DNA of 48,378 bases from Allomyces macrogynus ATCC 38327 (GCA_000151295.1 GG745365.1:344832-393209); one strand, 5' to 3'; positions 1-10,313 are shown, counted from the first letter of the stretch. Notes: generated by a model from the sequence alone, not told the origin. A program made the numbers and translations.

Positions 1-498
1 TCACGCCGCGTCGGACGAAGGACGAGCCCGAGTAAGCAAGGGTTCCCGTTGAGTTGGTTGATCATCGGCCACCAAACTAACTGACCAGCATCGCCCACAT
101 GTTCTCGTCTATTTCCCTCTCGGTGCAACGTCTCCGCGTGCACGCACCCATTGGGTTTCTCTCTGCGCGTGGGGCCTTCTTGCACGACGTTGCCGACGCC
201 TCACTTCTTCTTCTCGCTGGGTTGTGATCCGCCGCGTCAAGCAGCTTGCCTCGACCATAAGTACGCGCCAGGACCCAACAACCCACGCGCGCTCCCGTTC
301 TTCAAGTCAAAACGACGCGTCGCCGTCGTTCTCTTCCCCTCACGCTCTCGAACCTCTTCTCGTCGTTGTGCGCGCTGCGCCCGATCGCATCCATCGCCCC
401 GCCGCATCCTTCGACGTGCCCGCCGATATTCACGTTTCGTGCCGCAAATAACCCGTTCCCTTCCATTTTCTTCTTTCTCCACATTCCCGTACCCCACC
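1..498. other. 5' flank of the hexokinase gene
   Basis: No separate gene is convincing here. The reading frame of the hexokinase is open upstream to about position 151, but that stretch is low-complexity Ser/Arg/Pro residues without family similarity and lacks a better start. Pyrimidine-rich tracts just before position 499 (TTTTCTTCTTTCTCC) fit a fungal 5' untranslated leader. No clear TATA box was seen. Confidence 0.5.
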
Positions 499-1938
499 AT
501 GGCGTCCCCCTCGTCTGCCGCCGGCGCCGCCGCGACCGCGGCCGCCGTCGCGCAACCCGCCCTGCCGACGACCAACGCCGACAAGATCTACTCGGACGTG
601 CTGGCCTCGTTCCAGATCCCGCGCGACAAGATGCGGTTGATTGCGACGCACATGTACTCGGAGTTTGTCCGTGGTCTGTCGGCCGACGGCGCGCCGATCC
701 GCATGATCCCGTCGTACGCGTACGCGATGCCGACGTCCCACGAGACGGGCGTCTACCTCGCGCTCGACCTCGGCGGGACCAACTTCCGCGTGTGTGCCGT
801 CACGCTCAAGGGCAAAGGCCAGTTCGACGTTGTCGCCGACAAGTTCACGATCCCGGATTCGGCCAAGGTCGGTCCCGGCGCGGCCTTGTTTGATTTCATT
901 GCCGGCGCCGTCGAGCAGTTTGTGCACACGCACGACTTGTCGGCGGTCGCCGCGAGTTCCGCGACGGGCGAGTTGACTATGGGGTTCACGTTCTCGTTCC
1001 CGGTCAAGCAAGAGTCGGTTGCGCGCGGCGCCCTCATGTACTGGGCAAAGGGGTTCGACTGTCCCGACGTGGTTGGGCAGGACGTGGTCGACCTTTTGCA
1101 AGTCGCGCTCGCGCGGCGCGCCGTCAAGGTGCGTGTCGTCGCCCTCGTCAACGACACGGTCGGCACGCTCGTCGCGCACGCCTACAAGGCGCCCGCGACC
1201 GTCATGGGCTGTATTCTCGGCACCGGCACGAACGCGGCCTACATTGAGCAGCTCGCGCAGGTGACCAAGTACCGCGGCACGCCGACTCCGACCGGCACGA
1301 TGTTGATCAATACCGAGTGGGGCGCATTCGATTCCGAGGGCAAAGTCCTTCCCTTGACGCAGTTTGACCGCGAGCTCGACGCCATGTCGAACAACGGCAA
1401 GCAGCAGGTGTTTGAAAAGTTGATTTCGGGCATGTATCTGGGCGAAATCACGCGCCGCGCGCTCGTGCACCTCGTCGAGGCCGGCGCGCTGTTTGGCGGC
1501 AAGTTGTCGACGCCGCTGCAGACCGTGTATGCATTCGAGACGGCCTACATGAGCACGATCGAGGCCGATACCAGCCCGGCGCTGACGGCCGTCGGGCAAG
1601 TGCTTGCGGACCACTTGGCCGTCGCGTCGACGACGCTCACGGACCGCCAGCTCGTCAAGTCGCTGGTCCAACAAATTGGCACGCGTGCTGCGCGCCTCTC
1701 AGCGGTCGGGATTTTCGCGCTCCTCGAGAAGATGGGCGTGCCGGAATCCAAGCCCGTCGTGGTCGCGGTCGACGGGTCGGTCTGGCTCAAGTACCCCGGG
1801 TTCCAGGACCGGCTGCGCGCGGCGCTGCGCGAACTGATGGGGCCGGAAAAAGCGGCGCTCGTCTCGGTCGAGACGGCGCACGACGGGTCCGGCACGGGCG
1901 CGGCGCTGATTGCCGCGCTGGTCGACAAGCAGCACTAA
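499..1938 (+). CDS. HXK: Hexokinase (glucose/hexose kinase), intronless, 479 aa
   Basis: ATP-dependent phosphorylation of hexoses to hexose 6-phosphate, the cytosolic entry step of glycolysis. Visible family motifs: phosphate-binding LDLGGTNFRV at residues 89-98, sugar-binding FSFPVKQ near 165 followed by a KGF segment, catalytic loop NDTVGTL near 218 (the Asp is the expected catalytic base), GTGTNAAYIE near 241, INTEWGAF near 270, and the adenosine-site VDGSVW and HDGSGTGAAL segments close to the C-terminus. Start chosen at 499 because it sits in an ideal CCACCATGG context and gives the usual ~480-residue length; an upstream in-frame extension has no homology features. The N-terminal 25 residues are Ala-rich. 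The sequence does not separate a general hexokinase from a glucokinase. Family assignment is firm. Confidence 0.96.
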   Translation: MASPSSAAGAAATAAAVAQPALPTTNADKIYSDVLASFQIPRDKMRLIATHMYSEFVRGLSADGAPIRMIPSYAYAMPTSHETGVYLALDLGGTNFRVCAVTLKGKGQFDVVADKFTIPDSAKVGPGAALFDFIAGAVEQFVHTHDLSAVAASSATGELTMGFTFSFPVKQESVARGALMYWAKGFDCPDVVGQDVVDLLQVALARRAVKVRVVALVNDTVGTLVAHAYKAPATVMGCILGTGTNAAYIEQLAQVTKYRGTPTPTGTMLINTEWGAFDSEGKVLPLTQFDRELDAMSNNGKQQVFEKLISGMYLGEITRRALVHLVEAGALFGGKLSTPLQTVYAFETAYMSTIEADTSPALTAVGQVLADHLAVASTTLTDRQLVKSLVQQIGTRAARLSAVGIFALLEKMGVPESKPVVVAVDGSVWLKYPGFQDRLRAALRELMGPEKAALVSVETAHDGSGTGAALIAALVDKQH

Positions 1939-2600
1939 GTTGAGGCGACCGGAGCAATGAGTGCGGTCGCAAGCAAAGGGGGTGGGGCAGCGGTGCCCAA
2001 GACTATGTTCGTTTCCGTTTTTCGTTGACCAAGGGTCGGCGCGGCCGCCGGCCGTGTTCTCTCAAGAGGGTCGAGCCAGGCCTGGGTCGGGTAGATGGTG
2101 CTTTTTCTTTGCTGTTTTCTTGTTCCGATGCGATGTTGGCGCGCGCGCGTCGCGCCTTCAGCGTGTCGTCCATCGTGGGTCGTGCATGGCGTTTCTTGGC
2201 CATTCAATTGTTATTTTCCTGCATTTCTTTGGTCTTCATGCGTTTGGACGGGGTGTAGCGCGCTCTTGTCGCGCCCACCAGGCTAGTATTGGGTTGAAGT
2301 CGTCTTTTCTAGAGAATGAAGTTGTCGCCGGCAATGATAAACTTGGAAGGCTGTCATTTGCCGAGTGCAGCCAAGAGCAGCGACTCCAACGAAGTCCCTG
2401 GCTGCCGCAGTCCGCGCCATGCCACTGCTAGCAAAGGTCCCATCGCTCGCAGCAGCAACGTCGACGATGGACGTTCGGCCCATCCGCCCGCTAACCCGCA
2501 CCGCGCCGACGCGCTCGCCGCTCTCCACCACTTGATCCGCGTCTCAGAACCCCTGGTGCACGCATCCAGTCATCGCGTCGCCACTCGTCAACGACCAACT
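1939..2600 (+). other. Intergenic: hexokinase 3' flank to VAP start
   Basis: Contains the first copy of a diverged ~290-bp repeat (about 2050-2336) and the 5' flank of the VAP gene. Short open frames here overlap in several phases and none shows domain similarity. Confidence 0.5.
2050..2336 (+). repeat. Diverged direct repeat, copy 1 (hexokinase 3' flank)
   Basis: Colinear with about 3331-3616. Shared blocks in order: GGCCGTGT, GGGTCGAG, GGTCGGGT-GATGGTG, a GGC/GCACGCGCGCGT-type block, TGGGTCGT, GCGTTTC-TGG, GCGCTC-TGTCGCGC, GAGTTGAA-like, then GAGAATGAAGTTG/GAGAGTGAAGTTG and GCAATG. Similarity is patchy, with many small indels, so the copies are old. Both copies begin shortly after a stop codon (hexokinase at 1938; VAP at 3306). 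Confidence 0.65.
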
Positions 2601-3306
2601 ATGAGCATCAAACTCGACCCTCCCGTCCGACTGTCCTTCCAACGTGCGTAAATTCGTGCGACGCGACTTTCGCGCCAGTCCGGATCCTGACGACGACCGT
2701 CGACCACTGGCACAGGCCCCTTCACCAACGGGTGCACGGTGACCTTGGCCATCACCAACCGCGACGACGCGACCGTCGCGTTCAAGGTTAAGACGACCGC
2801 GCTCAAGCAGTACTGCGTGCGCCCCAACTCGGGCACCATTGGTCCGCGCGAGGCCATGAAGCTGGACATCATCTTGCAGCCGACCACGGCCGACTTGCCG
2901 CTCGGGTTCAAGTGCAAAGACAGGTTCTTGGTTCAGAGCATCAAGCTAATGCCAGCCGAGCTTAGCATGCCGCTGGCCGACTTGGTACGGGCCAAATTCA
3001 TTCAAACTGCGCGTGCGAGCGGTCCTCACCCAAAGTTGGTGCCAGTGGGCCAAGGTCGAGAAGGAACGCAAGGACGAACTGCAGTATCGCAAACTGTATT
3101 GCGTCTTCGTTGAACCGGATGACCCCACCGCCTCCACCACGTCTGCTGCCGTCCCCGCCCTCGCCCTTGACAATGACGCACTCAACGCGTCTGGAAATGA
3201 ACCCGGCGGCGCGGGGTGGGGAACAGCGCTTGCAGGTGCGGTTGGGCAGCTGGTCAGGCGACGCGTGGCGAGACGTGTCTCAGGGCGGCAGGACCAAAGC
3301 AGCTGA
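2601..3306 (+). CDS. VAP/Scs2-type MSP-domain protein, three exons, 190 aa
   Basis: Vesicle-associated-membrane-protein-associated (VAP) family: an ER protein whose MSP domain binds FFAT-motif partners at membrane contact sites. Exons 2601-2643, 2716-2984 and 3046-3306; introns of 72 nt (donor GTGCGT) and 61 nt (donor GTACGG). Splicing gives LDPPVRLSFQRPFTNG, then a run of alternating strands with FKVKTTALKQYCVRPNSG, the signature VAP strand carrying the phosphate/FFAT-binding residues, and a segment reading WAKVEKERKDELQYRK after the second junction. Phases 1 and 0 match and the total is a multiple of three. Oddity: the usual C-terminal tail anchor is not seen; the protein ends in an Arg-rich segment. 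Either it is a soluble member, a frame change removed the tail, or a last exon was missed. Family confident, C-terminus uncertain. Confidence 0.88.
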
Positions 3307-3889
3307 CTGGGGCTGGCTGGCGCAACCGCTGGCCGTGTCTCGAGGGTCGAGGGTCGGGTGGATGGTGTTGGCGTTGTATGTACGCGTATATTTCACATTT
3401 CGTTGCGACGGTGGCACGCGCGCGTTGCATCGCGTCGCGCATCACCTTGGGTCGTACGCCATTGCGTTTCCTGGTCGTGTTGAATTGCTTTGATCACCTC
3501 CGCGCGCGTTCAAGCAGGTGGATCGCGCTCGTGTCGCGCTACCCGGGCGAGTCTTTGAGTTGAATGGTGAATGTCTATTTTAATCTCGAGAGTGAAGTTG
3601 GCGATCGACCGCAATGTGCTGAATAGAGTCGAGCGGTCGTTGCTGTTTCGCAGTTGTGACTGCGTGCGTGGAGACTTCCAGCGTGATCCACCGTGATCAA
3701 AGCAAACCCCACTTGCACTCGCCCTGTCTCCACGAATCCAGCAACAACAGCTGCTGCGCCAACCGAATATCCCGTCTTGCACGATTCTTGCGGCCCGCGC
3801 ACTCCCCGCACTCCAACGTTCGACACGGACTCGGCGCGCTGCAACGCCAAGCTCGAGCAACAAGAACCTATTACTGCTTGACCAGCACC
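3307..3889 (+). other. Intergenic: VAP 3' flank and 5' leader of the PPR-like gene
   Basis: Holds the second copy of the diverged repeat (about 3331-3616). An open frame continues upstream of the next gene to position 3656, but the first methionine with a mitochondrial presequence is at 3890, so 3656-3889 is treated as leader. Confidence 0.5.
3331..3616 (+). repeat. Diverged direct repeat, copy 2 (VAP 3' flank)
   Basis: Partner of 2050-2336, in the same orientation and the same position relative to the preceding stop codon. Best conserved blocks: GGTCGGGTGGATGGTG, the ACGCGCGCGTTGC region, TTGGGTCGTACG, GCGCTCGTGTCGCGC and GAGAGTGAAGTTG. No coding potential or terminal repeats recognised; it could be a fossil of a segmental duplication or of a short element. 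Confidence 0.65.
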
Positions 3890-5560
3890 ATGATCACGCC
3901 GTCCCGTGCCGTCGTGCGCCTTGCCGCGGCCATGCGCGCGTCCATCACGGCACCGTGCATCGTATCCACCCGCGCAAGCGCGAGTGCGATTGCCGTTCAG
4001 CCCGTGATCCGCAAGTACTCGGCCGCGACCGGCGCGGATCACGCTGCACCCGTCACGCCGGGAACCACGCCGACCACCGAGTCGACATCCTCGCCCACCG
4101 AGCCTGCATTCTCGCCGAACGAGTCTGACTCCACGCCGTCCGACCGCGCCACCACCCTATCCCCGCGCGCCCGCTCGCCGTCGCGCCCATCCCGCGGCGC
4201 GAACCTCCCGAAACCGCCGGCATCTCCACAAGAAGCGCTCGCGCGCATGGCGCATCACTGCCGCGCGCGCCGGTCCATTTCCGCATGGGCCGACTACCAG
4301 TGGCTCGTGACGCACGCGCGCGAGACGCTCACCGTCGAGCACGTGATGCTGTTGCTCAACACGATGCGGCAGCGGCAAGCGACGCGGTCGGACGTGGCGC
4401 AAATGTCGGCGCTCGTCACGCACCTCGAGAATTTGGGTGCCGACAAGGAATCGGCGCTCGCGCCCGCCGTCGAGGTTGTGCTCGTGCGCGCGGCGCAATG
4501 CAAAGTGCCCGACGTTGTCGCGGACATGTACGCGAAATTGGCGGAAATGGGCGAAGTGCGGCGCCCGATTAAGGCCGCGGTGTTGAACGTGCTCAAGAAG
4601 ACGAAGCGGTACAACGAGGCGATCGCGCTGGCCGACAAGTGGCGTGCGGCCGGCGAGCCCGTCATGTTCGTGTACAACCGAATTCTGATGGAGTGCGAGG
4701 CCGAGCGCGACCACGGGCCTGCGGGCCTGCTTCGCGCACAAGCGCTGTTTGACGAGTTTATCCGGAACGAGGAATCGCCCGACGCGCTCGCGAAAGCCTA
4801 TGGCGTCATGGCGCTGCTCTACGTGCGCCGCGGCGACCGGCTCGGCGCGCGCACGACCATGCAGCACCTGCTCGACCGCCGGCCGGCGGTGCCGCTGACA
4901 GCGTCGTGCTACCACGTGCTCGTGAAAATGGCCGTGCTCGACTTTGATCTCGAAATGGCGCGGTTTGCGGAAACGGGTCGTGCCGAGGCGCGCGACAAGG
5001 CCCGCGCGCATCTGGCCCGCGCGGACCAGTTTGTCCGGCAGGAAATGGCGCGGTCGCAGAAGCCGCTGTTCAGCATGTCGGTGGAAGCGGTTATGGCCGC
5101 CCATTTACGTGCCGGAGACGAAGCAAGTGCGCGGGTCGTGCTGGACGCGTATACGGCGCGGTGCAACGAACTCACGGGGCGGGTAAGGATCAAGTATGCG
5201 CCGTTTGGCGTGCTTGTGCGGCACTTGGCCATGGATACGGAGCGGACAGAGGCCGTGGAGCACCTGTTTGAGACGATTCCGGGGTCGCCGTACTTACACG
5301 ATTACGCGGTGGTCATGGTCGTGGACGCGTTGTTGGCGGCGGGGCAGACGGACCGCGCACGCACGTTTTTGAAGCGGTGTATCAAGCGCGGGTACGTGCC
5401 GCAAGGGAACAAGGGGTACACGCTGGCGCGGTTTGAGAAAGTGGTGAAGGGTGATGCGCCGAGTGTGACGGCGGCAGGCAGGATTGCTGCTGGTGGGAAC
5501 GACGCTGGCGAGGAGGGACAGGCGAGAGCGGCGTGGGCGGCTAAGGCCGAGAGCGAGTGA
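3890..5560 (+). CDS. Mitochondrial helical-repeat (PPR-like) protein, 556 aa
   Basis: Start chosen at 3890 (CACCATGA). From there the N-terminus is rich in Arg/Ser/Ala with no acidic residue for ~45 positions and ends in RKYSAATG, a typical mitochondrial presequence with a plausible cleavage site. After a Pro/Ser/Thr linker (about residues 50-110) the rest is a succession of paired helices of ~35 residues with pentatricopeptide-like spacing, for example VADMYAKLAEMGEVRRP, then YNEAIALADKW, then an RAQALFDEFIRNEESP helix pair, and LLAAGQTDRARTFLKRCIKR near the C-terminus. PPR proteins bind organelle RNA and act in processing, stability or translation of mitochondrial transcripts. The target cannot be inferred. 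A TPR or other alpha-solenoid is the alternative. The last ~35 residues are Gly/Ala-rich and likely disordered. Confidence 0.78.
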   Translation: MITPSRAVVRLAAAMRASITAPCIVSTRASASAIAVQPVIRKYSAATGADHAAPVTPGTTPTTESTSSPTEPAFSPNESDSTPSDRATTLSPRARSPSRPSRGANLPKPPASPQEALARMAHHCRARRSISAWADYQWLVTHARETLTVEHVMLLLNTMRQRQATRSDVAQMSALVTHLENLGADKESALAPAVEVVLVRAAQCKVPDVVADMYAKLAEMGEVRRPIKAAVLNVLKKTKRYNEAIALADKWRAAGEPVMFVYNRILMECEAERDHGPAGLLRAQALFDEFIRNEESPDALAKAYGVMALLYVRRGDRLGARTTMQHLLDRRPAVPLTASCYHVLVKMAVLDFDLEMARFAETGRAEARDKARAHLARADQFVRQEMARSQKPLFSMSVEAVMAAHLRAGDEASARVVLDAYTARCNELTGRVRIKYAPFGVLVRHLAMDTERTEAVEHLFETIPGSPYLHDYAVVMVVDALLAAGQTDRARTFLKRCIKRGYVPQGNKGYTLARFEKVVKGDAPSVTAAGRIAAGGNDAGEEGQARAAWAAKAESE

Positions 5561-6061
5561 TGGGTGCTTGGCGCGGCAGCTGTTATAAAGTGTCGATATT
5601 GTGCTCGTCGTGACCTTTACGCGCGTTTGCATTGTATTTTATTCTTATTTCCTCCGCGCAATTGGGGCGCGTCGACCGCGCTCTCCTAGACCTTGCACCG
5701 CGACTGCGGGCGTCAACGCATGCGCTTCCATTATGACCTCGGGCTCCAACGCGTGCGTGCCCGTCACAATGACAGGCTCCGACTCGAACGCGATTGCCCC
5801 TAACGCGACTCGCTCAGTTCTCGGCGGCCACGGCGGCACATAATAAATTCATCAATGACACGTTCGTGCGCTCGCCACCCAAGAGTAGGAAGGCGGTCTT
5901 GGACGCGGCCGCAGATACAATGGATGTGTGAGTGGAGAAAGATCGTTCCAGCATTGCACTTCTTGGCGTGCTCAACTGATTTCAAAAATGATGATGATGG
6001 TGCAAAGATAAAACCAGAATGCATTCGAAGCAACACCACGCCCGGGACATCAAGCGCACCA
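5561..6061. other. Intergenic with a degenerate ~35-bp tandem repeat
   Basis: AT-richer than its neighbours, consistent with 3' processing signals for the two converging genes (AATAAAT near 5844). Contains three degenerate ~33-36-bp units at 5706-5809. No gene supported. Confidence 0.45.
5706..5809. repeat. Three degenerate ~33-36-bp tandem units
   Basis: Units at about 5706-5738, 5739-5773 and 5774-5809 share the layout CGGGC-TC-AACGC-TGCG...ATGAC, the third being more diverged (GGCTCCGACTCGAACGCGATTG...). On the minus strand the block stays open and would encode repeats such as EPVIVTGTHAL / EPEVIMEAHAL, but no start or family supports a protein. Confidence 0.4.
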
Positions 6062-7160
6062 TCATGCCTCCACGCGCATATTGTCTTCGTCCTCATCGTC
6101 GCCCTCGTCCCCATCGTCACTCGCGAAACCGCACATGCGTGTTGGCTGGCCCTTGACCTCCTCGCCCTCGCTCCCGAACAGCGCCTCGAGCGCCTCCTGC
6201 TCCTCGGACGGGCCCAAATCAACCAGCCCCAACTCCACGCGCTCCTCCTCCTCCATGCGCTCCTCCTCCATCCCCTCAATCTCAGGCGCCTCTTGCGATC
6301 GCCAACAACCGCTGCAAACCCGCCTATGCTCCCGCGACGCGGACACCGGGCACCGCTTCACGACCGCGCGCCGATTCTCGCGCTTCTCCATCAACTCCTT
6401 GGAGTAACACACCTCGTGCGACGCGAGCAGCGCAACGGCCACACCCGGAGGGCCTGCGCGCGCCGTGAGTCCAACATGGTGCATGTACTGCGGCAAGTAC
6501 CCCGGCAGATCGTCATTAACGACGACATCGACCGCGAGCAAATCAATCCCGCGCGCAAACAGGTCCAACGCGACCAGCACGCACGCGCATGGTCGCGGAC
6601 CCATCGGCGGCCGGCGGCCGGAACTGCTTGAGCAGTGCCGACCGCTCGGCTTGTGGCAGCTCGCGCGACACATACGCGACGTGCACGCGCAGCTCGCCCG
6701 CGGCCAGGACGCGCGCGAAGACCCGCGCGAGGACCCGCGCGGCGTCGACGGACTTGGTGAAGACGAGGACACGACGCACGGGAACAGTCGAGTTGCGTGC
6801 GGCCAGGGTCGGTCGGTCGACCCGTCGTCGGCGTGGAGCTTCTCGACGAGTTCGGCCATCTTGGCGGCGCCGACAGCCGTTGACGCGAGCAGTGCGCGGA
6901 CGAGATCGAGCATAGCTAGCAGTTTGTCGGCAGAGGTCGGCAACGTCGCCGTAACTTCGCTCAACGTCGCGGGAAAACATACTAGGCCGAACTGCCGGCC
7001 TGGTCGGCGTTCGTCACTGCGGCCGCGAGCATCGTTGGGTTCACGAGCTGCAGCATCGCAATCTTTTCCGGATTGCGCGTGAGAGTGGCCGAAAGCCATG
7101 GCGGGTGTGAGCAACTCGGTCGCTCCGGCGCTGAGGATGCGGTCAGCTTGTGTGAGCTTG
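6062..7160 (-). pseudogene. Decayed DEAD-box helicase remnant, Dbp6/DDX51-like
   Basis: Minus-strand remnant of the C-terminal half of an ATP-dependent RNA helicase of the ribosome-biogenesis type. In order along the minus strand: LTQADRILS (7158-7132), where DEAD should be; SATLTRNPEKIAMLQLVNPT (motif III region, about 7090-7030); a CFPATLSEV...TSADKLLAMLDL stretch; RRVLVFTKSVDAARVLARVF (motif IV, about 6800-6740); LVALDLFARGIDLLAVDVVVN (motif V, about 6580-6515); and HHVGLTARAG (motif VI). These pieces lie in three different frames, so at least three frame changes are needed. Motif II has lost DE, and motif VI reads HHVGL instead of HRxGR, losing an essential Arg. The first RecA domain is absent upstream. 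A Glu/Asp-rich tail ends the last frame. Loss of function is well supported; the exact subfamily is inferred from the SATLT...NPEK and ARGID context. Confidence 0.75.
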
Positions 7161-7410
7161 TTGAACCGTCACTGCCTGCTCCTTGCCATGATCCGCGTCA
7201 GAGTCCAAGTCAGACGCGCTTCACAACACTTCTTTGCTGCTGCACAAATGCCCTCTCGCTTGTCCTCGCTCACAACGACGCAGGCTGATCAAGATGTTGA
7301 TCTTTCGAGACTGGCCATGTCGACGTGTTTGTCGTGGTATTCTGAGAATTCTGGCAAGCGAGCCAGTGGGCTCCATCGACCAAATCATCGCTCTTGATGA
7401 ACCGCTCATT

Positions 7411-7443
7411 TACAATTTTACAATTTTACAATTTTACAATTTA
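7411..7443. repeat. 8-bp AT-rich microsatellite (CAATTTTA)n
   Basis: About four copies of CAATTTTA in tandem immediately beyond the 3' end of the F-box gene. It may serve as A/T-rich 3'-end signal for that minus-strand transcript; that role is inference. Confidence 0.7.
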
Positions 7444-7471
7444 CGTTGCACTCCTCATCTACATATTGCTG

Positions 7472-10313
7472 TCACTCGTCCTCATGATCCAACCCCACCT
7501 CGCACAGCAAAACGCACATTTCGCGCAGCCCGACACGAGGCCCAAGCGGCGGAAACTTCCGCACACCACTGCCCGCCGGCCGCGCCATCGTACGCCGCCG
7601 TCTCCGGGACCCCGCGGCCGCGGCTGGTGCGCGCACAATCACGCTCTGCTCGCGCTCCATGATACGCCGCCACGGTTCGTGCCCCTCGGTGCGCTCCAAC
7701 TGGTCCGCGATCGACACGGGCACGGGCCCAATCCGCGGCGGTTTCACGACATCGTGCGGCGCCCGCGACTTCGAGTATGTGCACAGCTCGACGATGGACC
7801 CGCGCATCGGTCCAAGACTGCGCACGACGACCAAACCGTGCGCCGTCGGCGCAATGTGCAGGACGGTGCCCGGTGCATGCACTCGGCGACGCGAAGCGCC
7901 GGTCCACGGTTCCGGGCGCCATGCGCGACGGAGCGGGTCGAGCACCCACGCGTCGCTGAGCGCCTCGTGGTGCGCGACGTCCGGGTGCTTGGGCAGCATG
8001 AGCACGCGGCGCGACGGGCCTTCTTCTTCCTCTTCTTCTTCTTCCTCTTCTTCCGCGTCGTCCGACCCGGCGAACGGCGTCGGCGGCACGACCGTGCCGA
8101 GATCGCGCCAGGGCGGGTTCTCCACCGTGTTTCGGATCCGGAACGAGGTCGTGGGCGGCAGGTCGGTCCGGGCAACGACGCGCATCGCGGCCGTGTCAAT
8201 GACTTCGATCCGCGCTCCCTCGGCCGTGGCAGCGTTGTGCGTGCCGCGCGACGAGAAACTTTGCTCAGCCCACGGTGCGGGACGGGAAAGTGCGACGAGG
8301 CGGTCGCGGCGCGTCCAGTGCATGTCGGCGATCTGGTACCATGACTGCTGCATGCGTGGCAGCGTCGCGCGGATTCGGAGCGGGGCCGGACGCAGCAGGA
8401 CGGACCATGTGGCCAACTGTTCGGCCCTTGGCTGGGAGCAAGATGCAAGGCGAGAGCAAAAGAAGTCGGCCTCGGTCGGGCGGAGGTCGTATTGGGCCGT
8501 GAGGTCGGGGTTCGTGCCGCAAATCTGCGCCACGTGTCGCGCGACGATTTCGTCATAGTTGGCAGCATGATAGTGGAAGGCGCGGAGCAACGGCTCGCGC
8601 ATCAGGACCGACACGGCCATGAACGTCTTGCGCGTGAAATGCATCAGAATGGCCGCAAACTCGGGCACTAGGGTCGTGCCCGGATCAAGCCCCGAATCGT
8701 CGCGCGCAAATTGAAGCCGCGGGCAGCAATAACCGTCGGACGGGGTGCCCACGAGAACACGGCCGAAAAGACGCCACGACGTGATGCAGCAACATGGACC
8801 GTGCGTGGCAAACGACTCGTCTCGCTCGGGTCCACGCGGCTCCCTTGGGTTTTCAGGAACGATGCCGTACGGCTGCCACGCAATGAGCGCGGGCAGCGAC
8901 GCCGTCGAGACGTCAAATGTCACGACCACAAGGCGGTGGCCGCCGCACGTACGACCGTACTCACTCTGCTCGTGGATCGCGACCTTGAGAAGCTGACGGC
9001 GCGCGGCATGCGGCGCCGCCACCGTGGTTGCCCAAGGGTCCGGGTCCGAAGCCAGGACAGGATGCGCGTCCGGATCCACAACTGCGTGCGTCAAACCGTG
9101 CTCGTAGGGCACCCACACGGCGCGGACGGCCTTGATCCCGACCTCGGCCGCATCAAGCAGCGGGCAACGGTCCGGCTCGATGTGCCGCTGCGGCAGCTGG
9201 ACGGCGCGCAAGTCGTACACTGCCATGATACACGGCGTGGCCATGTGGCTCGGATCGTCGCCGCCGCGCCAGGGGACACTGGGGTTGCGCGCAAAGTCCG
9301 CGATCCACTTGGGTGGCGCCTGGTACAAGACAACGAGCCAATCGTCGCAGCACGACGTGTCGAGAATTCGGAGCCGTTTCGGGTGAGCGACGCAGATCCT
9401 CGCGTCGCACGCCGAGAGAGGGTAGAGGTGGACGTGCGTCGCGGCTCGCGTAAACGCCCATTTCGTGGCCGTCGCGCCTGCAGCCTTGAAGAACGAGTCG
9501 TGCGCCGCAACCACATTGCCGCGGTTGGCCGCTTGCTCCACGGGCGCACGGCCACTTGAGAGCAAAATCGCAGCTTGGGCCGGTGGAGTGGTCGCCGGGG
9601 CAGAGAGCGAAATGGGCTGCACTTGGAGGAAGGATCGGGTTTGCTGAGCACGCAGCTGACCCGCTATCAACGCGAACCAAGAAGGGTGAGCCACGCCTGC
9701 GGCCGGGAGTCTGCCACAAAGGAACCATCAACGTACTCACGCGAGGCTCAAATACAATACACTTGTCCGTGACGGTCACAGCCGAACCGTTGGGCACGTC
9801 GAGGAAATGCGGGCACCACGCGACAACCGACTCGATCGGCGCGTACTTGCGCACAATGTGCACCTTGCCCAGCTCCACCTCCTGCTCGTCGCTGACCTTG
9901 CACTTTCCACCGGACGTTGCGAGCCGCTTGCCGAGCTGCTTGAGCTTGTACCAGTCGTGCGTGTCCCGGACTGCGCTGGTGAGCGCGAGCCGGCGGTACT
10001 CTTCCCAGCCTGTCGGCCCGTCCACGAGCGGCGGGTCGCGGTACTGCAAACCGTGCATTTTGCGATACACGGCTGGCCAGAGCCGTGCGGCATCCAAGAC
10101 CATGATCGTGTCACGCCAAGAGCGACACACGTGGCTCGCGCGGAGCAGGTCGGCCGGGCTCTTCAGCTGGTCGAAAATGTGACCGAGCACGTTGGTGACG
10201 TCAAGAGCGCGGTGCTGCGAAACCGGGTGCGCCTTGGTCCGTGCAGCCGGAGTGCTCGAATGGTCTGCGGCATCATGATGGTCGCTTGCAGACGCTTGGA
10301 GGGGCGCAGTCAT
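7472..10313 (-). CDS. F-box protein, two exons, 918 aa
   Basis: Exons 10313-9741 and 9655-7472 on the minus strand, separated by an 85-nt intron with donor GTGAGT and phase 0; the acceptor is one of two nearby in-frame CAG sites. F-box near residues 40-90: NVLGHIFDQLKSPADLL, then RASHVCRSWRDTI and a LWPAVYRKM segment. F-box proteins recruit substrates to SCF (Skp1-cullin) ubiquitin ligases. The long C-terminal part has Trp- and His-rich strands compatible with a beta-propeller but no repeat family is identified; an acidic Glu run (minus-strand codons around 8025-8055) interrupts it. Start: a TATAAA at 10410-10405 lies only 26 nt upstream of the first in-frame ATG (10379), so the next ATG at 10313 is preferred. 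Codon use and length are unbroken, in contrast to both neighbours. Confidence 0.85.

Noticed and set aside
430..1674. Minus-strand frame of 414 codons opposite the hexokinase
   Set aside because: Arg/Val/Gly-rich antisense shadow of a well-conserved gene, with no domain of its own.
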